Positions 35,373-43,693 of a DNA stretch of 64,000 bases are shown here, piece by piece. The notes beneath the pieces were generated by a model, which worked only from the letters and a program-made list of their open reading frames with translations, was not told the origin of the DNA and ran no database searches. Source of the stretch: Aureispira sp963837355 (GTDB taxonomy: Bacteria; Bacteroidota; Bacteroidia; Chitinophagales; Saprospiraceae); the NCBI GenBank assembly GCA_963837355.1, contig CAWIMY010000007.1, positions 1,240,001-1,304,000 of the forward strand, given 5' to 3'. Position 1 is the first letter of the stretch. Every line of letters begins with the position of its first letter. The translations under genes were made by a program, and so were the position numbers.

Positions 35373-36602
35373 CTACAGGACTTTCTTGAGCAATTTTATA
35401 AGCTGATCGACTTCTTTTAACGTATTGTAATGCACCATACTAATGCGGATAACCCCCCCTTGCGCGGTCAAACCCAAGCGTTCGATAATGGTTCTAGCAT
35501 AAAAATCGCCAGTTTTGATGCCCATGTTTTGTGCGGCAATGGGCGCGGCCAATTCTGCGCTGTTTTTTCCTTCTACTACAAAAGAAATGGTCGAAACGCG
35601 TTTTTGGGGATCGGCCGTGGAGACTCCAATAATGCGCACGTTGGGGCGCTGATTTAAGAAGTCCAAAAGTCGTTCGGTCAAGCGGGCTTCATGTGCTGTG
35701 AACAAGTCGTAAGCATATTGCCATTGTTCGCGTAGAGGAGTGGCAGGCACCAACCCGTGTTCCTGAGCAATGTGTTGTAAGTAATCTACAATGCCTGTTA
35801 GACTACAGGTCAATTCATAATTGGGGCCGCCCAATTGAAATTTATACGGCAAATCATCGGCAGCAATAAAGGTGTGGTTGGGACTGGGTAAGCGCCGCAA
35901 ATGCTCTTCTTTTCCATACAAAACCCCGACGTGTGGCCCAAAAATCTTGTACAAACTACAGACATAAAAATCCACTCCCCAAGCTTGTACATCGGGCAAG
36001 CGATGTGGCCCATACGCCACACCATCCACAAAAGACAAAATATCGCGCTGGCGCAAAAACGCTGCAATTTCCTGCACCGAATGAATGGAGCCCAAGATAT
36101 TGGAGACATGACAAAAGGCCACCAACTTGGTTTTTTCAGTGAGCAGCGGAGTCAAATCCTTTAATTCTAAGCAGTAGGTAGTTGTATCAAATGGCCAAGT
36201 TTTAATAACAATGCCCTGTTCTTGCAAACGAAGCCAAGGCGAGCGGTTGGCTTCGTGGTCGGCATCGGTAATAATAATTTCGTCGCCCGCTTGAAGGGTA
36301 GCCATAATGGCGTTGGCAAATAAATGAGTTAGGGCAGAGGAGGAGGGGCCAACAATGGCTTCGTGTGGCTGGGCGGCATGGAGCCAATGCCCAATACTGG
36401 CAGTTCCTGCATTGACGCGCGCCCGTGCGATGCCCGAAAGAGCATACGCCCCTCCCAATTGTACATTGGAATGTTGGTAATAAGCTACAATACGGCTAAT
36501 GACACCTCCCAAGATTTGAGAGCCGCCCGCATTATCAAAAAATACCGTCTCCGAGTCCAAGGCGGGAAAAGCAGCGCGCACATAATCCAATTTCAGGTTC
36601 AT
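35373..36602 (-). CDS. Cysteine desulfurase-like aminotransferase
   Basis: About 409 aa from the ATG at 36602. PLP fold-type I features: FFDNAGGSQ near the N-terminus, VGPSSSALTHLFA, ITDADHEANRSPW and the PLP-lysine region YVCSLYKIFGPHVGVLYG (candidate Lys in SLYK). It resembles the cysteine desulfurase-like subfamily rather than IscS/SufS, since an active-site Cys loop is not obvious. No Fe-S assembly genes lie nearby. Confidence 0.82.
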   Translation of the reverse strand: MNLKLDYVRAAFPALDSETVFFDNAGGSQILGGVISRIVAYYQHSNVQLGGAYALSGIARARVNAGTASIGHWLHAAQPHEAIVGPSSSALTHLFANAIMATLQAGDEIIITDADHEANRSPWLRLQEQGIVIKTWPFDTTTYCLELKDLTPLLTEKTKLVAFCHVSNILGSIHSVQEIAAFLRQRDILSFVDGVAYGPHRLPDVQAWGVDFYVCSLYKIFGPHVGVLYGKEEHLRRLPSPNHTFIAADDLPYKFQLGGPNYELTCSLTGIVDYLQHIAQEHGLVPATPLREQWQYAYDLFTAHEARLTERLLDFLNQRPNVRIIGVSTADPQKRVSTISFVVEGKNSAELAAPIAAQNMGIKTGDFYARTIIERLGLTAQGGVIRISMVHYNTLKEVDQLIKLLKKVL

Positions 36603-36632
36603 AATTCTATCGTTTAGTAACAAGTACTTCGT

Positions 36633-37832
36633 CTAATCAATTTTATAATAACCACATTTCAAGTAAGCCCCTTCAGGAAAACCAATTGGATGATCGACAT
36701 CGTGGTAGGTTTTTTCTTGTAAGCTAATACGGCGGCCACTTTGTTGTAAAGGGCGTTCTACGGTTTCAAAAAATAGGTCGGCGGCAATGCGCGCGGTGCA
36801 AGAAGCCAATACTAGCAATCCCCCTGGTGCGACCAAGCGTACCCCCAAAGCGGCCAAGCGTTGGTAACTGTGCAGCGCGCCTGTCACTTCACTTTCCTTT
36901 TTGGCAAACGAGGGCGGATCAATGACCACAATGTCGTAGTGCTGTTTTTGTTGTACCATTTTCTCCAACCCTTTGAAGGCATCGACGGCCAAAACACGGT
37001 GTTCCCCCTCGTGGGGATTGAGGGCGGCATTGGCTTGTGCCATTTCTAAGGCTTGCACGCTGATGTCTACACTGCTCACTGCTGTCGCTCCTTGCGCTAA
37101 CGCATGAACGGAAAATCCTCCCGCATAGGCAAATACATCCAGCAGCGTTTTGCCAGCGGCCAGCTGTCCCACCTTCAGGCGGTTGTGGCGATGGTCTAGA
37201 AAATAGCCTGTCTTGTGGCCGTGGATCACGTTGGCCGAAAATAAAACACCATGTTCTCTGAACACCACCACTTCGTCCTCCAACGTCCCATACAGCGTTT
37301 GTCCGTTGTGATAGCCTTGTTTTTCTGCGATGGGAGCCAATAAACGGCTGAGGCGTAATACGCCTACCGTACATTGGCTTTGCGCCTGTAAAGCAGGTAA
37401 AAGTAATTCTAAGTAAGGCAGCCAAATGGCTGAATAGAGCTTGATAACCAACACGTGGGCATACACATCAGCGATTAAGCTGGGCAGGCCGTCGTTTTCG
37501 CCATACACTAAGCGGTAGCTATTGGTATCTGTCGCTAGGAGTGGAGCGCGCAGTGCTTTAGCAGTGGCGATTTTATCGGCCAACCAGTCGGCGTTGATGG
37601 TGGCCGATTGGTGGACTTGTAGCACTTTGATCCGAATGGGCGAGTGGGGATCGTACAAGCCGAGTGCTAGGAATTTATTTTTCTTATTGTCATAAATAAT
37701 CGCCAAATCACCCGCTTGCCCCTCTGCACTTTGCTTAACAATCCCTCCTTCAAAAATCCACGGGTGGCCTTTCTTGACCATGCGCTGCGCGGCAGGTTTG
37801 AGTTTGATAGCAAGGCGTTGTGGTGTGGACAT
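36633..37832 (-). CDS. rlmI: RlmI-like 23S rRNA m5C methyltransferase
   Basis: Protein of 399 aa: an N-terminal PUA domain (MVKKGHPWIFEGGI), a middle EEHEE-like domain, and a C-terminal Rossmann methyltransferase (TLLDVFAYAGGFSVHALAQGA, VVIDPPSFAKKE, then VLASCTARI with the conserved Cys). This is the RlmI/YccW architecture for 23S rRNA C1962 methylation. Confidence 0.88.
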   Translation of the reverse strand: MSTPQRLAIKLKPAAQRMVKKGHPWIFEGGIVKQSAEGQAGDLAIIYDNKKNKFLALGLYDPHSPIRIKVLQVHQSATINADWLADKIATAKALRAPLLATDTNSYRLVYGENDGLPSLIADVYAHVLVIKLYSAIWLPYLELLLPALQAQSQCTVGVLRLSRLLAPIAEKQGYHNGQTLYGTLEDEVVVFREHGVLFSANVIHGHKTGYFLDHRHNRLKVGQLAAGKTLLDVFAYAGGFSVHALAQGATAVSSVDISVQALEMAQANAALNPHEGEHRVLAVDAFKGLEKMVQQKQHYDIVVIDPPSFAKKESEVTGALHSYQRLAALGVRLVAPGGLLVLASCTARIAADLFFETVERPLQQSGRRISLQEKTYHDVDHPIGFPEGAYLKCGYYKID

Positions 37833-37984
37833 AGCGAGATGGCTTCGGTAGAAAATGGGTAGAAAAGGAAATAGGAAAAACAGCTAAAACCACGAATATC
37901 GGGAATCTTGTTTGGATTGCTTGTATCTTTATCCGTAGAAGTTTGTTAAAGCGTCCGCTTATTTTAATCCATAAAACTATTGGT

Positions 37985-38519
37985 ATGAAAGGTACTTATT
38001 TGAGCTGGTTGCTGCTGTGGAGTCTGATAATGGCTTGTGATTCGGAGAACAAAGGGGAAACTGTTGCGACTACCGAAACGGTCGCTTATGAAACAACGGC
38101 CTTGTGTCAACGCTGTGATGGCAGCTGTTTTACAACAAGTAGAAGCTACGTTGGGCACCGCCAACACAGAAGAGCTAGCCGCTTTTTTATGTACTTATGC
38201 AGCTAATTGCCCCTTGGGCAACGACCAAGAGGCGGGCCGCGCTCATGCCTTACTGATCAAAAGTCTAGACCAACAGTTGCCTGCGCTGCTTAAAATTTTA
38301 GCTTCTAACGCCGACCTCAACCGCGACTATCTATTAACCTTGTTGCGGATTCCCGCCACCCAACCGCTGCCTCAGCGCAACATTTTATTACAATTAAGAA
38401 AAGCGCCTCCAACCACAGCCATTGGACGACAAGTCTTGGAAGCGCTAGAAGAAAGTGTAGAACAGGGCGATGCCGCCTTGCAAAATGTATACAACGACAA
38501 AAGCCACACGTATCAATAA
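37985..38519 (+). pseudogene. Cys-containing lipoprotein, apparent +1 frameshift
   Basis: The ATG at 37985 starts a lipoprotein signal (LLLWSLIMAC) and continues to CDGSC, where the frame closes. An overlapping frame running to 38519 continues with LQQVEATLGTANTEELAAFLC. Removing one T from the TTTT tract at 38128-38131 joins both into one 177-aa lipoprotein with several cysteines (CQRCDGSC, FLCTYAANC). The downstream frame alone lacks a credible start. No family recognised. The break may be a sequencing error, as in the giant genes downstream. Confidence 0.6.
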
Positions 38520-38533
38520 GGGGCTAAATGGGC

Positions 38534-38992
38534 TTAAATTCGGATGCCAAATTCTAGCCGTAAGTCATCTAATGACCAATGTAAATAGTCTGCTGTTTTT
38601 TCAATAGGAAAGCGTTTGGTCATGCGCTTGGCGCGCCAAATAATCCGCAATAAGCTTGGAAAAATCTGCAACCAAGTACCCAGCAAACGCGTATGTCCGA
38701 TTTCCTTTAGGGCACTTTTGTGGTCGCCGTGTTCATTGACTTGGTGCATTTGCCGCATAGTCAGTGTTGTGCCAAAAATAGTCCAAACATGTGCGCGGAT
38801 TTCGCCTTTTAAATCGGTGCCACAGCCAAACAAGACATGAATAATATCGTGTTGGTCGATTGCTGTTTGCAGCGCTTGGGCAAAGGTTTCTGAGGCATCA
38901 CTGCCTTGGGCTGCTTCTAGGGCGCGGAGTTCTTGTAAGCCCTCTTCTAGGGTTTGGGGGCTGTTTGGTTGGCGGTACTTGGCAGTTGTCAT
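38534..38992 (-). CDS. Coq4-like protein
   Basis: Protein of 152 aa containing HDIIHVLFGCGTDLKGEIRAH, which has the HDxxH...GE pattern of the COQ4 family (ubiquinone-biosynthesis scaffold/decarboxylase in eukaryotes, with bacterial homologues of unclear role). The rest is helical and soluble. Family call made on this motif only. Confidence 0.6.
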   Translation of the reverse strand: MTTAKYRQPNSPQTLEEGLQELRALEAAQGSDASETFAQALQTAIDQHDIIHVLFGCGTDLKGEIRAHVWTIFGTTLTMRQMHQVNEHGDHKSALKEIGHTRLLGTWLQIFPSLLRIIWRAKRMTKRFPIEKTADYLHWSLDDLRLEFGIRI

Positions 38993-39119
38993 TGGTATAT
39001 TTTTGATTAGTAAAAAGAGTGGACTGCAAAAATACCGCGCTAAAGCCTTATTTTACCATACAAAACAACGCCACTGTTCGATAACTATTTTTAGCCTATT
39101 GCTTTAGTTTTAACTGCCT

Positions 39120-39653
39120 ATGGTACCTCCTCTTTCTGATCCCCGCGCTGTGCGCACGCGCCAAGTATTACAAAATAGCTTTGCTGCTTTACTGGCTAGC
39201 AAGACCTATAAAAACATCAGTATTCAACAAGTGTTGGATGCGGCGCAGGTGAGCCGTTCGACCTTTTACACCCACTTTTCTGGTAAGGAAGCGTTGCTGA
39301 ATAGTTTGCAGGAGCAGTTGCCAATCCAACTAAAAATGGCCTTAGCCGAAGAACAACCAACGGCGTTGTTGCAGTTGCTTTTTGAACATGCAGCGCAGGC
39401 CTATATGCCTAAGAATAAGGAACTGTTGGCGCTTATGTTGCCACAATTAGAAACGTGGTTGGGGGCGTATTTTACGGCGCAAAGCCAGCGGCATTGGCGG
39501 GGGTATCAACAGCTAGACCTGTGGCAGCCTGTCGCGATTGCTGGCCTTAGCACGCTTTTGAAAACGTGGTTGGAGCAAGGTGGAAAGGATAGGGAAGTGG
39601 TTATTGAAAAAGCCGAGCGGCTCTTGGTATTTTGTTTAGCGCAAGCGCAATAA
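39120..39653 (+). CDS. TetR/AcrR-family transcriptional regulator
   Basis: Protein of 177 aa. The N-terminal helix-turn-helix is clear (ALLASKTYKNISIQQVLDAA followed by QVSRSTFYTHFSGKEALLN), the TetR DNA-binding signature. The C-terminal ligand/dimerisation domain is helical with no recognisable specificity. The divergent Coq4-like gene is a possible target. Confidence 0.88.
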   Translation: MVPPLSDPRAVRTRQVLQNSFAALLASKTYKNISIQQVLDAAQVSRSTFYTHFSGKEALLNSLQEQLPIQLKMALAEEQPTALLQLLFEHAAQAYMPKNKELLALMLPQLETWLGAYFTAQSQRHWRGYQQLDLWQPVAIAGLSTLLKTWLEQGGKDREVVIEKAERLLVFCLAQAQ

Positions 39654-39702
39654 AAAACGGTTTCCGCAGAGGGTTATTAGAATAACGCCCTACGCAAACC
39701 GT
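39653..39702 (-). terminator. Hairpin terminator of the TonB-C-like lipoprotein gene
   Basis: A long imperfect inverted repeat spans 39657-39702 (ACGGTTT...AAACCGT with the inner GGGTTATT and AATAACGCCC arms). On the minus strand it is followed by a T run (A tract at 39652-39657). Confidence 0.7.
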
Positions 39703-39721
39703 GCCCTCTATCGTTGAGAGA

Positions 39722-41023
39722 CTATTGATCAATTCTTCCTACCGTCCGCAACGTTTCGCGAATCTCGGCATAGCTTGCCTTGGAGAACTTCAAATTCTCG
39801 ACGATACCGTCCGAAGAATTGGCTTCTGCAGTAGCTAATAAAGGCTGTTCGCCGCGTTGGCTAAACGCCAAAATACGCAACGGCTCATCCTCTGGCAAGC
39901 CCTCAAAAACAACGCTATTGCCTTGGCGAGAGCCCATTAAGACGGCTCTAGAATTCTTCAAAAAGATTTTGACCTCCGCCATGTAAGCAGGTTCTAACTC
40001 GACCACTAAATCGACAGGTTTAGGGATGCTCATTGCTTGGGCAGCGGCTAGCCAGCCCAGTTTGTCCACATTAAAAATATGGTATTTCAACTCTAAATGG
40101 TCGATGTGCCGAATGCCTTGTGCTTCTAGTGGCGGGTAGCCATTTTGCAACAATTGTAAGTAATCTAAATCCTCTTTATATTTCGGTTCTGCTTGGTGTA
40201 CATGAAAGGCGTATTCGCAAGTGACCTCCTGTGGTTTGCCCTCCACTAAATGCGGTTTGCAAAGCGGATAACTTTGCATGGTTTTCAAAATTCTACGCTG
40301 AAATTCGTCAGAAACAGGCTCTTTAAAGGTAATGTCTTTGATCCGACCATCTTTACCAATCGTATAATTGAGGTGTAGGTAGGCATGGTCGTTTTCCCAT
40401 AAATCGTCTTGATCTTGGTCAGAAATTGCCAAGTACTGTTTCTCCCATTGTTCGATCCCTTGGCCGTCTGCAAATTGCCGCTCTTTGTAGGGGCCAATTT
40501 TTAGCATATGGTTGAATAATTTGGGGCGATCAAAATCGGTAGCTTGCCAAGCTTGTGGGCTGCCGCGCCAAAGCTTCATTTCAGGGGCTTTGGCAGAGCG
40601 CTCAAAATGCAAGCGCAGTTCTTTTTGAGCGGCTAAGTGCATTTGTGTCATGCCTTGCCGCGCTTCTAAGTGAATGATGGTGCTAGCGGTTAACAGTTGA
40701 TGATTGCCACTGCTGGTAGAAATGCGCTGTGCTAACGATTCGTGCGGTTGTTGGTATTCTTTTAGATACAATTCAATAGTGGTATTACTACCACGCCCTA
40801 AGAAGGCTCGCGCAGGAACATAGAGTAGCAGTCCTGTTTTTCCAAACAGGAAGGTATCTCGGCTGTTGTCTAGCGTAAATTTGATGGGCTGGACATCTAG
40901 CGGAGCGTAAGAAAAAGCACTGGCGGAGCGCTGTGTACTGGTGTCTATTGTCGGAGTAGTTGTTTCTCGACAAGAAAACACCAACAATTGTAAACATACA
41001 ATGATGAAGATGTTGGTTTTCAT
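39722..41023 (-). CDS. Lipoprotein with TonB-C-like domain
   Basis: Protein of 433 aa with a lipoprotein signal (IVCLQLLVFSCRE). The N-terminal part is beta-rich (LYVPARAFLGRG, TTIELYLKEY), and the middle has a TonB C-terminal-like unit (LNYTIGKDGRIKDITFKEPV, then RRILKTMQSYP). No full-length family recognised. Likely a membrane-anchored periplasmic protein. Confidence 0.65.
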   Translation of the reverse strand: MKTNIFIIVCLQLLVFSCRETTTPTIDTSTQRSASAFSYAPLDVQPIKFTLDNSRDTFLFGKTGLLLYVPARAFLGRGSNTTIELYLKEYQQPHESLAQRISTSSGNHQLLTASTIIHLEARQGMTQMHLAAQKELRLHFERSAKAPEMKLWRGSPQAWQATDFDRPKLFNHMLKIGPYKERQFADGQGIEQWEKQYLAISDQDQDDLWENDHAYLHLNYTIGKDGRIKDITFKEPVSDEFQRRILKTMQSYPLCKPHLVEGKPQEVTCEYAFHVHQAEPKYKEDLDYLQLLQNGYPPLEAQGIRHIDHLELKYHIFNVDKLGWLAAAQAMSIPKPVDLVVELEPAYMAEVKIFLKNSRAVLMGSRQGNSVVFEGLPEDEPLRILAFSQRGEQPLLATAEANSSDGIVENLKFSKASYAEIRETLRTVGRIDQ

Positions 41024-41231
41024 AATAGATAGTCGTGTGAAACTGAATAGGATAGCTCCGTAGGGAAGCTCGCTAGCTATTCTGTGTGTTATAGAGAATG
41101 CTAAAACAAAGCCAAGTGTTGATTTGGTGTTGAAACTTTTTTTTAAAAAGTGTATAAAAGCGTGCTAGAAATAGAGCGTGTTTAGTGCTGGTTGCTCTTG
41201 AGCTAAAGTGGGACAAAAAAAAGCTCTTATA

Positions 41232-41732
41232 TTATACGGGTATAGCGCGTTTTAGTTGTTCTAAAATGAAAAAAGTTGCGGGACAATACAGCGTGTTTTG
41301 AAGGTGATACGGAATATTTTTCGAAAATTGTTCGTCGGTGTGGGGGTAATCGCGGCAGGCTTTTGGGCGAAACTCGTAGATGGAACAATGGTTGTTTTCC
41401 AGTAAAAAAGGACAGGGCGTTTGTTGTAAAACGGTATCTTTATCTTCGTCTACGGTCAGGTAATCGCGTTCAAAGGCTGCGACAGAAAGGCCTAAGCGTT
41501 TGGCGATGCGTTGAGAATCGGTGCGGTTAATTAAAGGTGGGAGTCCTTTGCAACAGCCCGCACAGTCCAAGCAATCTAAGTGGGCAAAAACTTGCTCGTG
41601 TGTTTGCGCCGCTAGCCGATCTAGAGGTTTGCCTTTGTGGGCTTGCAGCTTTCGCGTAAATTTTTTGTTGGCTTTTAAATGACTGTCTTTTTTGTTGCGC
41701 CAGACCTCTAGTGCATTGTTTGGGAAGGTCAT
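41232..41732 (-). CDS. YkgJ-family cysteine-cluster protein
   Basis: Protein of 166 aa with the CxxCxxCC cluster (LDCLDCAGCCKGLPP), then CPFLLENNHCSIYEFRPKACRDYPH, the pattern of the YkgJ/UPF0153 putative Fe-S or Zn-binding family. Function unknown in this family. Confidence 0.88.
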   Translation of the reverse strand: MTFPNNALEVWRNKKDSHLKANKKFTRKLQAHKGKPLDRLAAQTHEQVFAHLDCLDCAGCCKGLPPLINRTDSQRIAKRLGLSVAAFERDYLTVDEDKDTVLQQTPCPFLLENNHCSIYEFRPKACRDYPHTDEQFSKNIPYHLQNTLYCPATFFILEQLKRAIPV

Positions 41733-41934
41733 TGATAGTTATTTATAGGACAGTTAAGGAAATGAACTTTCTTTGCAGGGGGTATTTCTATACCATTCTA
41801 CAAAAGAAGGGGGAAGTGTGCTTTTTTGCGTATTATTATTGCTAGAAATACTTCAACAACGCTATTGTCTTTCTAACGCTCTTCGTAGAGTAGGATAGGC
41901 TTTTTCCTTTTAAAAACTCGTACAATCGTCGTTT

Positions 41935-43167
41935 ATGCAATGGATTGCTGTTACCATCGTAGTTTTGTTACAATTGCCTATCGGGTGGTATTTCTACCAA
42001 CAAACCGAATCGGATACCCCTAGCCTTAGTACAACGAAGGATGGTACCCCTATAGTTCCCGCAGCCGATCAATTTTTCAAATATTATGATTATATCAAGG
42101 GAAAACGCTTGGCGTTGGTCGTCAATCATACCTCTATGGTTGGTTCTAAACACTTGGTAGACACCTTATTGGGTTTGGATTGTCAGGTGAAAAAAGTTTT
42201 TGCTCCCGAGCATGGATTTAGAGGGCAGGCAGATGCAGGCGAGCGGCTATCGGATAAAATTGATCCCCGCACGGGGGTGCCATTGATTTCGCTCTACGGC
42301 AAAAATAAGCGACCTAGTAAGAGCCAGTTAGAAGGGGTAGATTTGGTGATTTTTGATGTACAAGATGTCGGTACCCGTTTTTATACCTATACTTCCACTA
42401 TGACGTATGTGATGGAGGCTTGCGCCGAATTTGGAGTGCCGCTGCTTATTTTAGATCGTCCCAACCCCAATGGGTATTATGTCGATGGGCCGATATTGCA
42501 GGCCGATCAAAAAAGCTTTGTGGGCTTGCATCCCGTTCCGATTGTACACGGTCTAACGGTGGCAGAATATGCGCGGATGATTAACGAAGAGGGGTGGTTG
42601 CGCGATGGGTTGTATTGTGAGTTGTACCATGTTCAATGCGCCAACTATAGCCACCGTGATTTTTATGAATTGCCACTGGCTCCTTCTCCTAATTTGCCCA
42701 ATATGCGCAGTATTTATCTGTACCCTTCGCTGTGTTGGTTGGAGGGGACGACGGTGAGTGTTGGCCGAGGTACGGACAAGCAGTTTCAAGTTTACGGACA
42801 GCCCCAAGCCAACCAAGGTGCTTTTGAGTTTGTACCCCAGCCCCAAGCAGGTGCCAAGTACCCCAAGCACAAAGACAACCGTTGCCAAGGCTATGATTTG
42901 TCTGCTATAGAAGAAAAAACGCTACAACAACGCTCCCAAATTCAGTTGGAGTATCTGCTAGATTTTTATAAAAAGGCGCCTGCCAGCGTCCAAGCCAACT
43001 TTTTTAATGCCAATAACTTTTTTGATAAATTAGCGGGTACGGCGGAGTTGCAAGCGCAGATTAAAGCAGGGAAGACAGCCGCCGAAATTCGGGCGAGTTG
43101 GGCAGCAGATTTGGCCGCGTACAAGGCCTTGCGGAAGAAATATTTGTTGTATGCGGATTTTGAGTAG
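41935..43167 (+). CDS. namZ: NamZ, exo-beta-N-acetylmuramidase (DUF1343)
   Basis: Protein of 410 aa with an N-terminal membrane/signal segment (WIAVTIVVLLQLPIGWYFY). The DUF1343 core is clear: LALVVNHTSMVG, FAPEHGFRGQADAGE, DVQDVGTRFYTYTSTM, LDRPNPNGYYVDGP and WLEGTTVSVGRGTDKQFQ. NamZ enzymes release MurNAc from the non-reducing end of peptidoglycan fragments. It ends naturally (KKYLLYADFE); its last ~107 bases overlap the DUF1569-like frame on the other strand. Confidence 0.92.
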   Translation: MQWIAVTIVVLLQLPIGWYFYQQTESDTPSLSTTKDGTPIVPAADQFFKYYDYIKGKRLALVVNHTSMVGSKHLVDTLLGLDCQVKKVFAPEHGFRGQADAGERLSDKIDPRTGVPLISLYGKNKRPSKSQLEGVDLVIFDVQDVGTRFYTYTSTMTYVMEACAEFGVPLLILDRPNPNGYYVDGPILQADQKSFVGLHPVPIVHGLTVAEYARMINEEGWLRDGLYCELYHVQCANYSHRDFYELPLAPSPNLPNMRSIYLYPSLCWLEGTTVSVGRGTDKQFQVYGQPQANQGAFEFVPQPQAGAKYPKHKDNRCQGYDLSAIEEKTLQQRSQIQLEYLLDFYKKAPASVQANFFNANNFFDKLAGTAELQAQIKAGKTAAEIRASWAADLAAYKALRKKYLLYADFE

Positions 43168-43420
43168 GACGCGCCTTTCGACTTCTCTCAACGCGCGGTG
43201 CATACGGTTTGACGGATTTTTTGATAAAACCCTTGAAAAGTTTTACATAGAAGGGCGTATTGCGCAGCGCTTTTCCATTGCAAGCTTCTTGGGTTTCGGT
43301 ACAATGGGCAAGCATTTGAGCGGGTGTCATTTTTCCCCATTTTGGGCGTTGGTCGGGCTGTAGGTGTTCCAAGCGTTGGACGAACTGTTGATAATCGGAG
43401 GCATCGAAGAAGTTGCGCAT
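43061..43420 (-). pseudogene. DUF1569-like protein, probably truncated
   Basis: The first ~75 residues look like a DUF1569 (DinB-like) protein (RPKWGKMTPAQMLAHCTETQEA, FYVKLFKGFIKK). The sequence then degenerates into a low-complexity Pro/Arg/Ser tail (RPTQNPHTTNISSARPC) antisense to the end of namZ. Family members are usually longer, with a structured C-terminus. This is probably a truncated remnant. Confidence 0.5.
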
Positions 43421-43693
43421 AGTTAGATTTGTTGTAGGGGAGAAGAACAGGTCAGTCAGTAAAATAGTAAAATAGCCCTAATTGCAAGATTCTTTTTAGG
43501 AAAGCCTTAACATTAGTACTAGAAAGCTCTTTGAAGCATATAATTTTGAGTATTTTACGTCAGCAAGCGGTAATCTGTCCCCACCAGAATGAAGCCCTTG
43601 TACCATAATTTTTCTACTTATAGCTCTTTCATTGTTATATTTCTGTGCTGCTATCCCTACTAGGAGTAGACAGAACCAAAAGAACCAAGCGAC

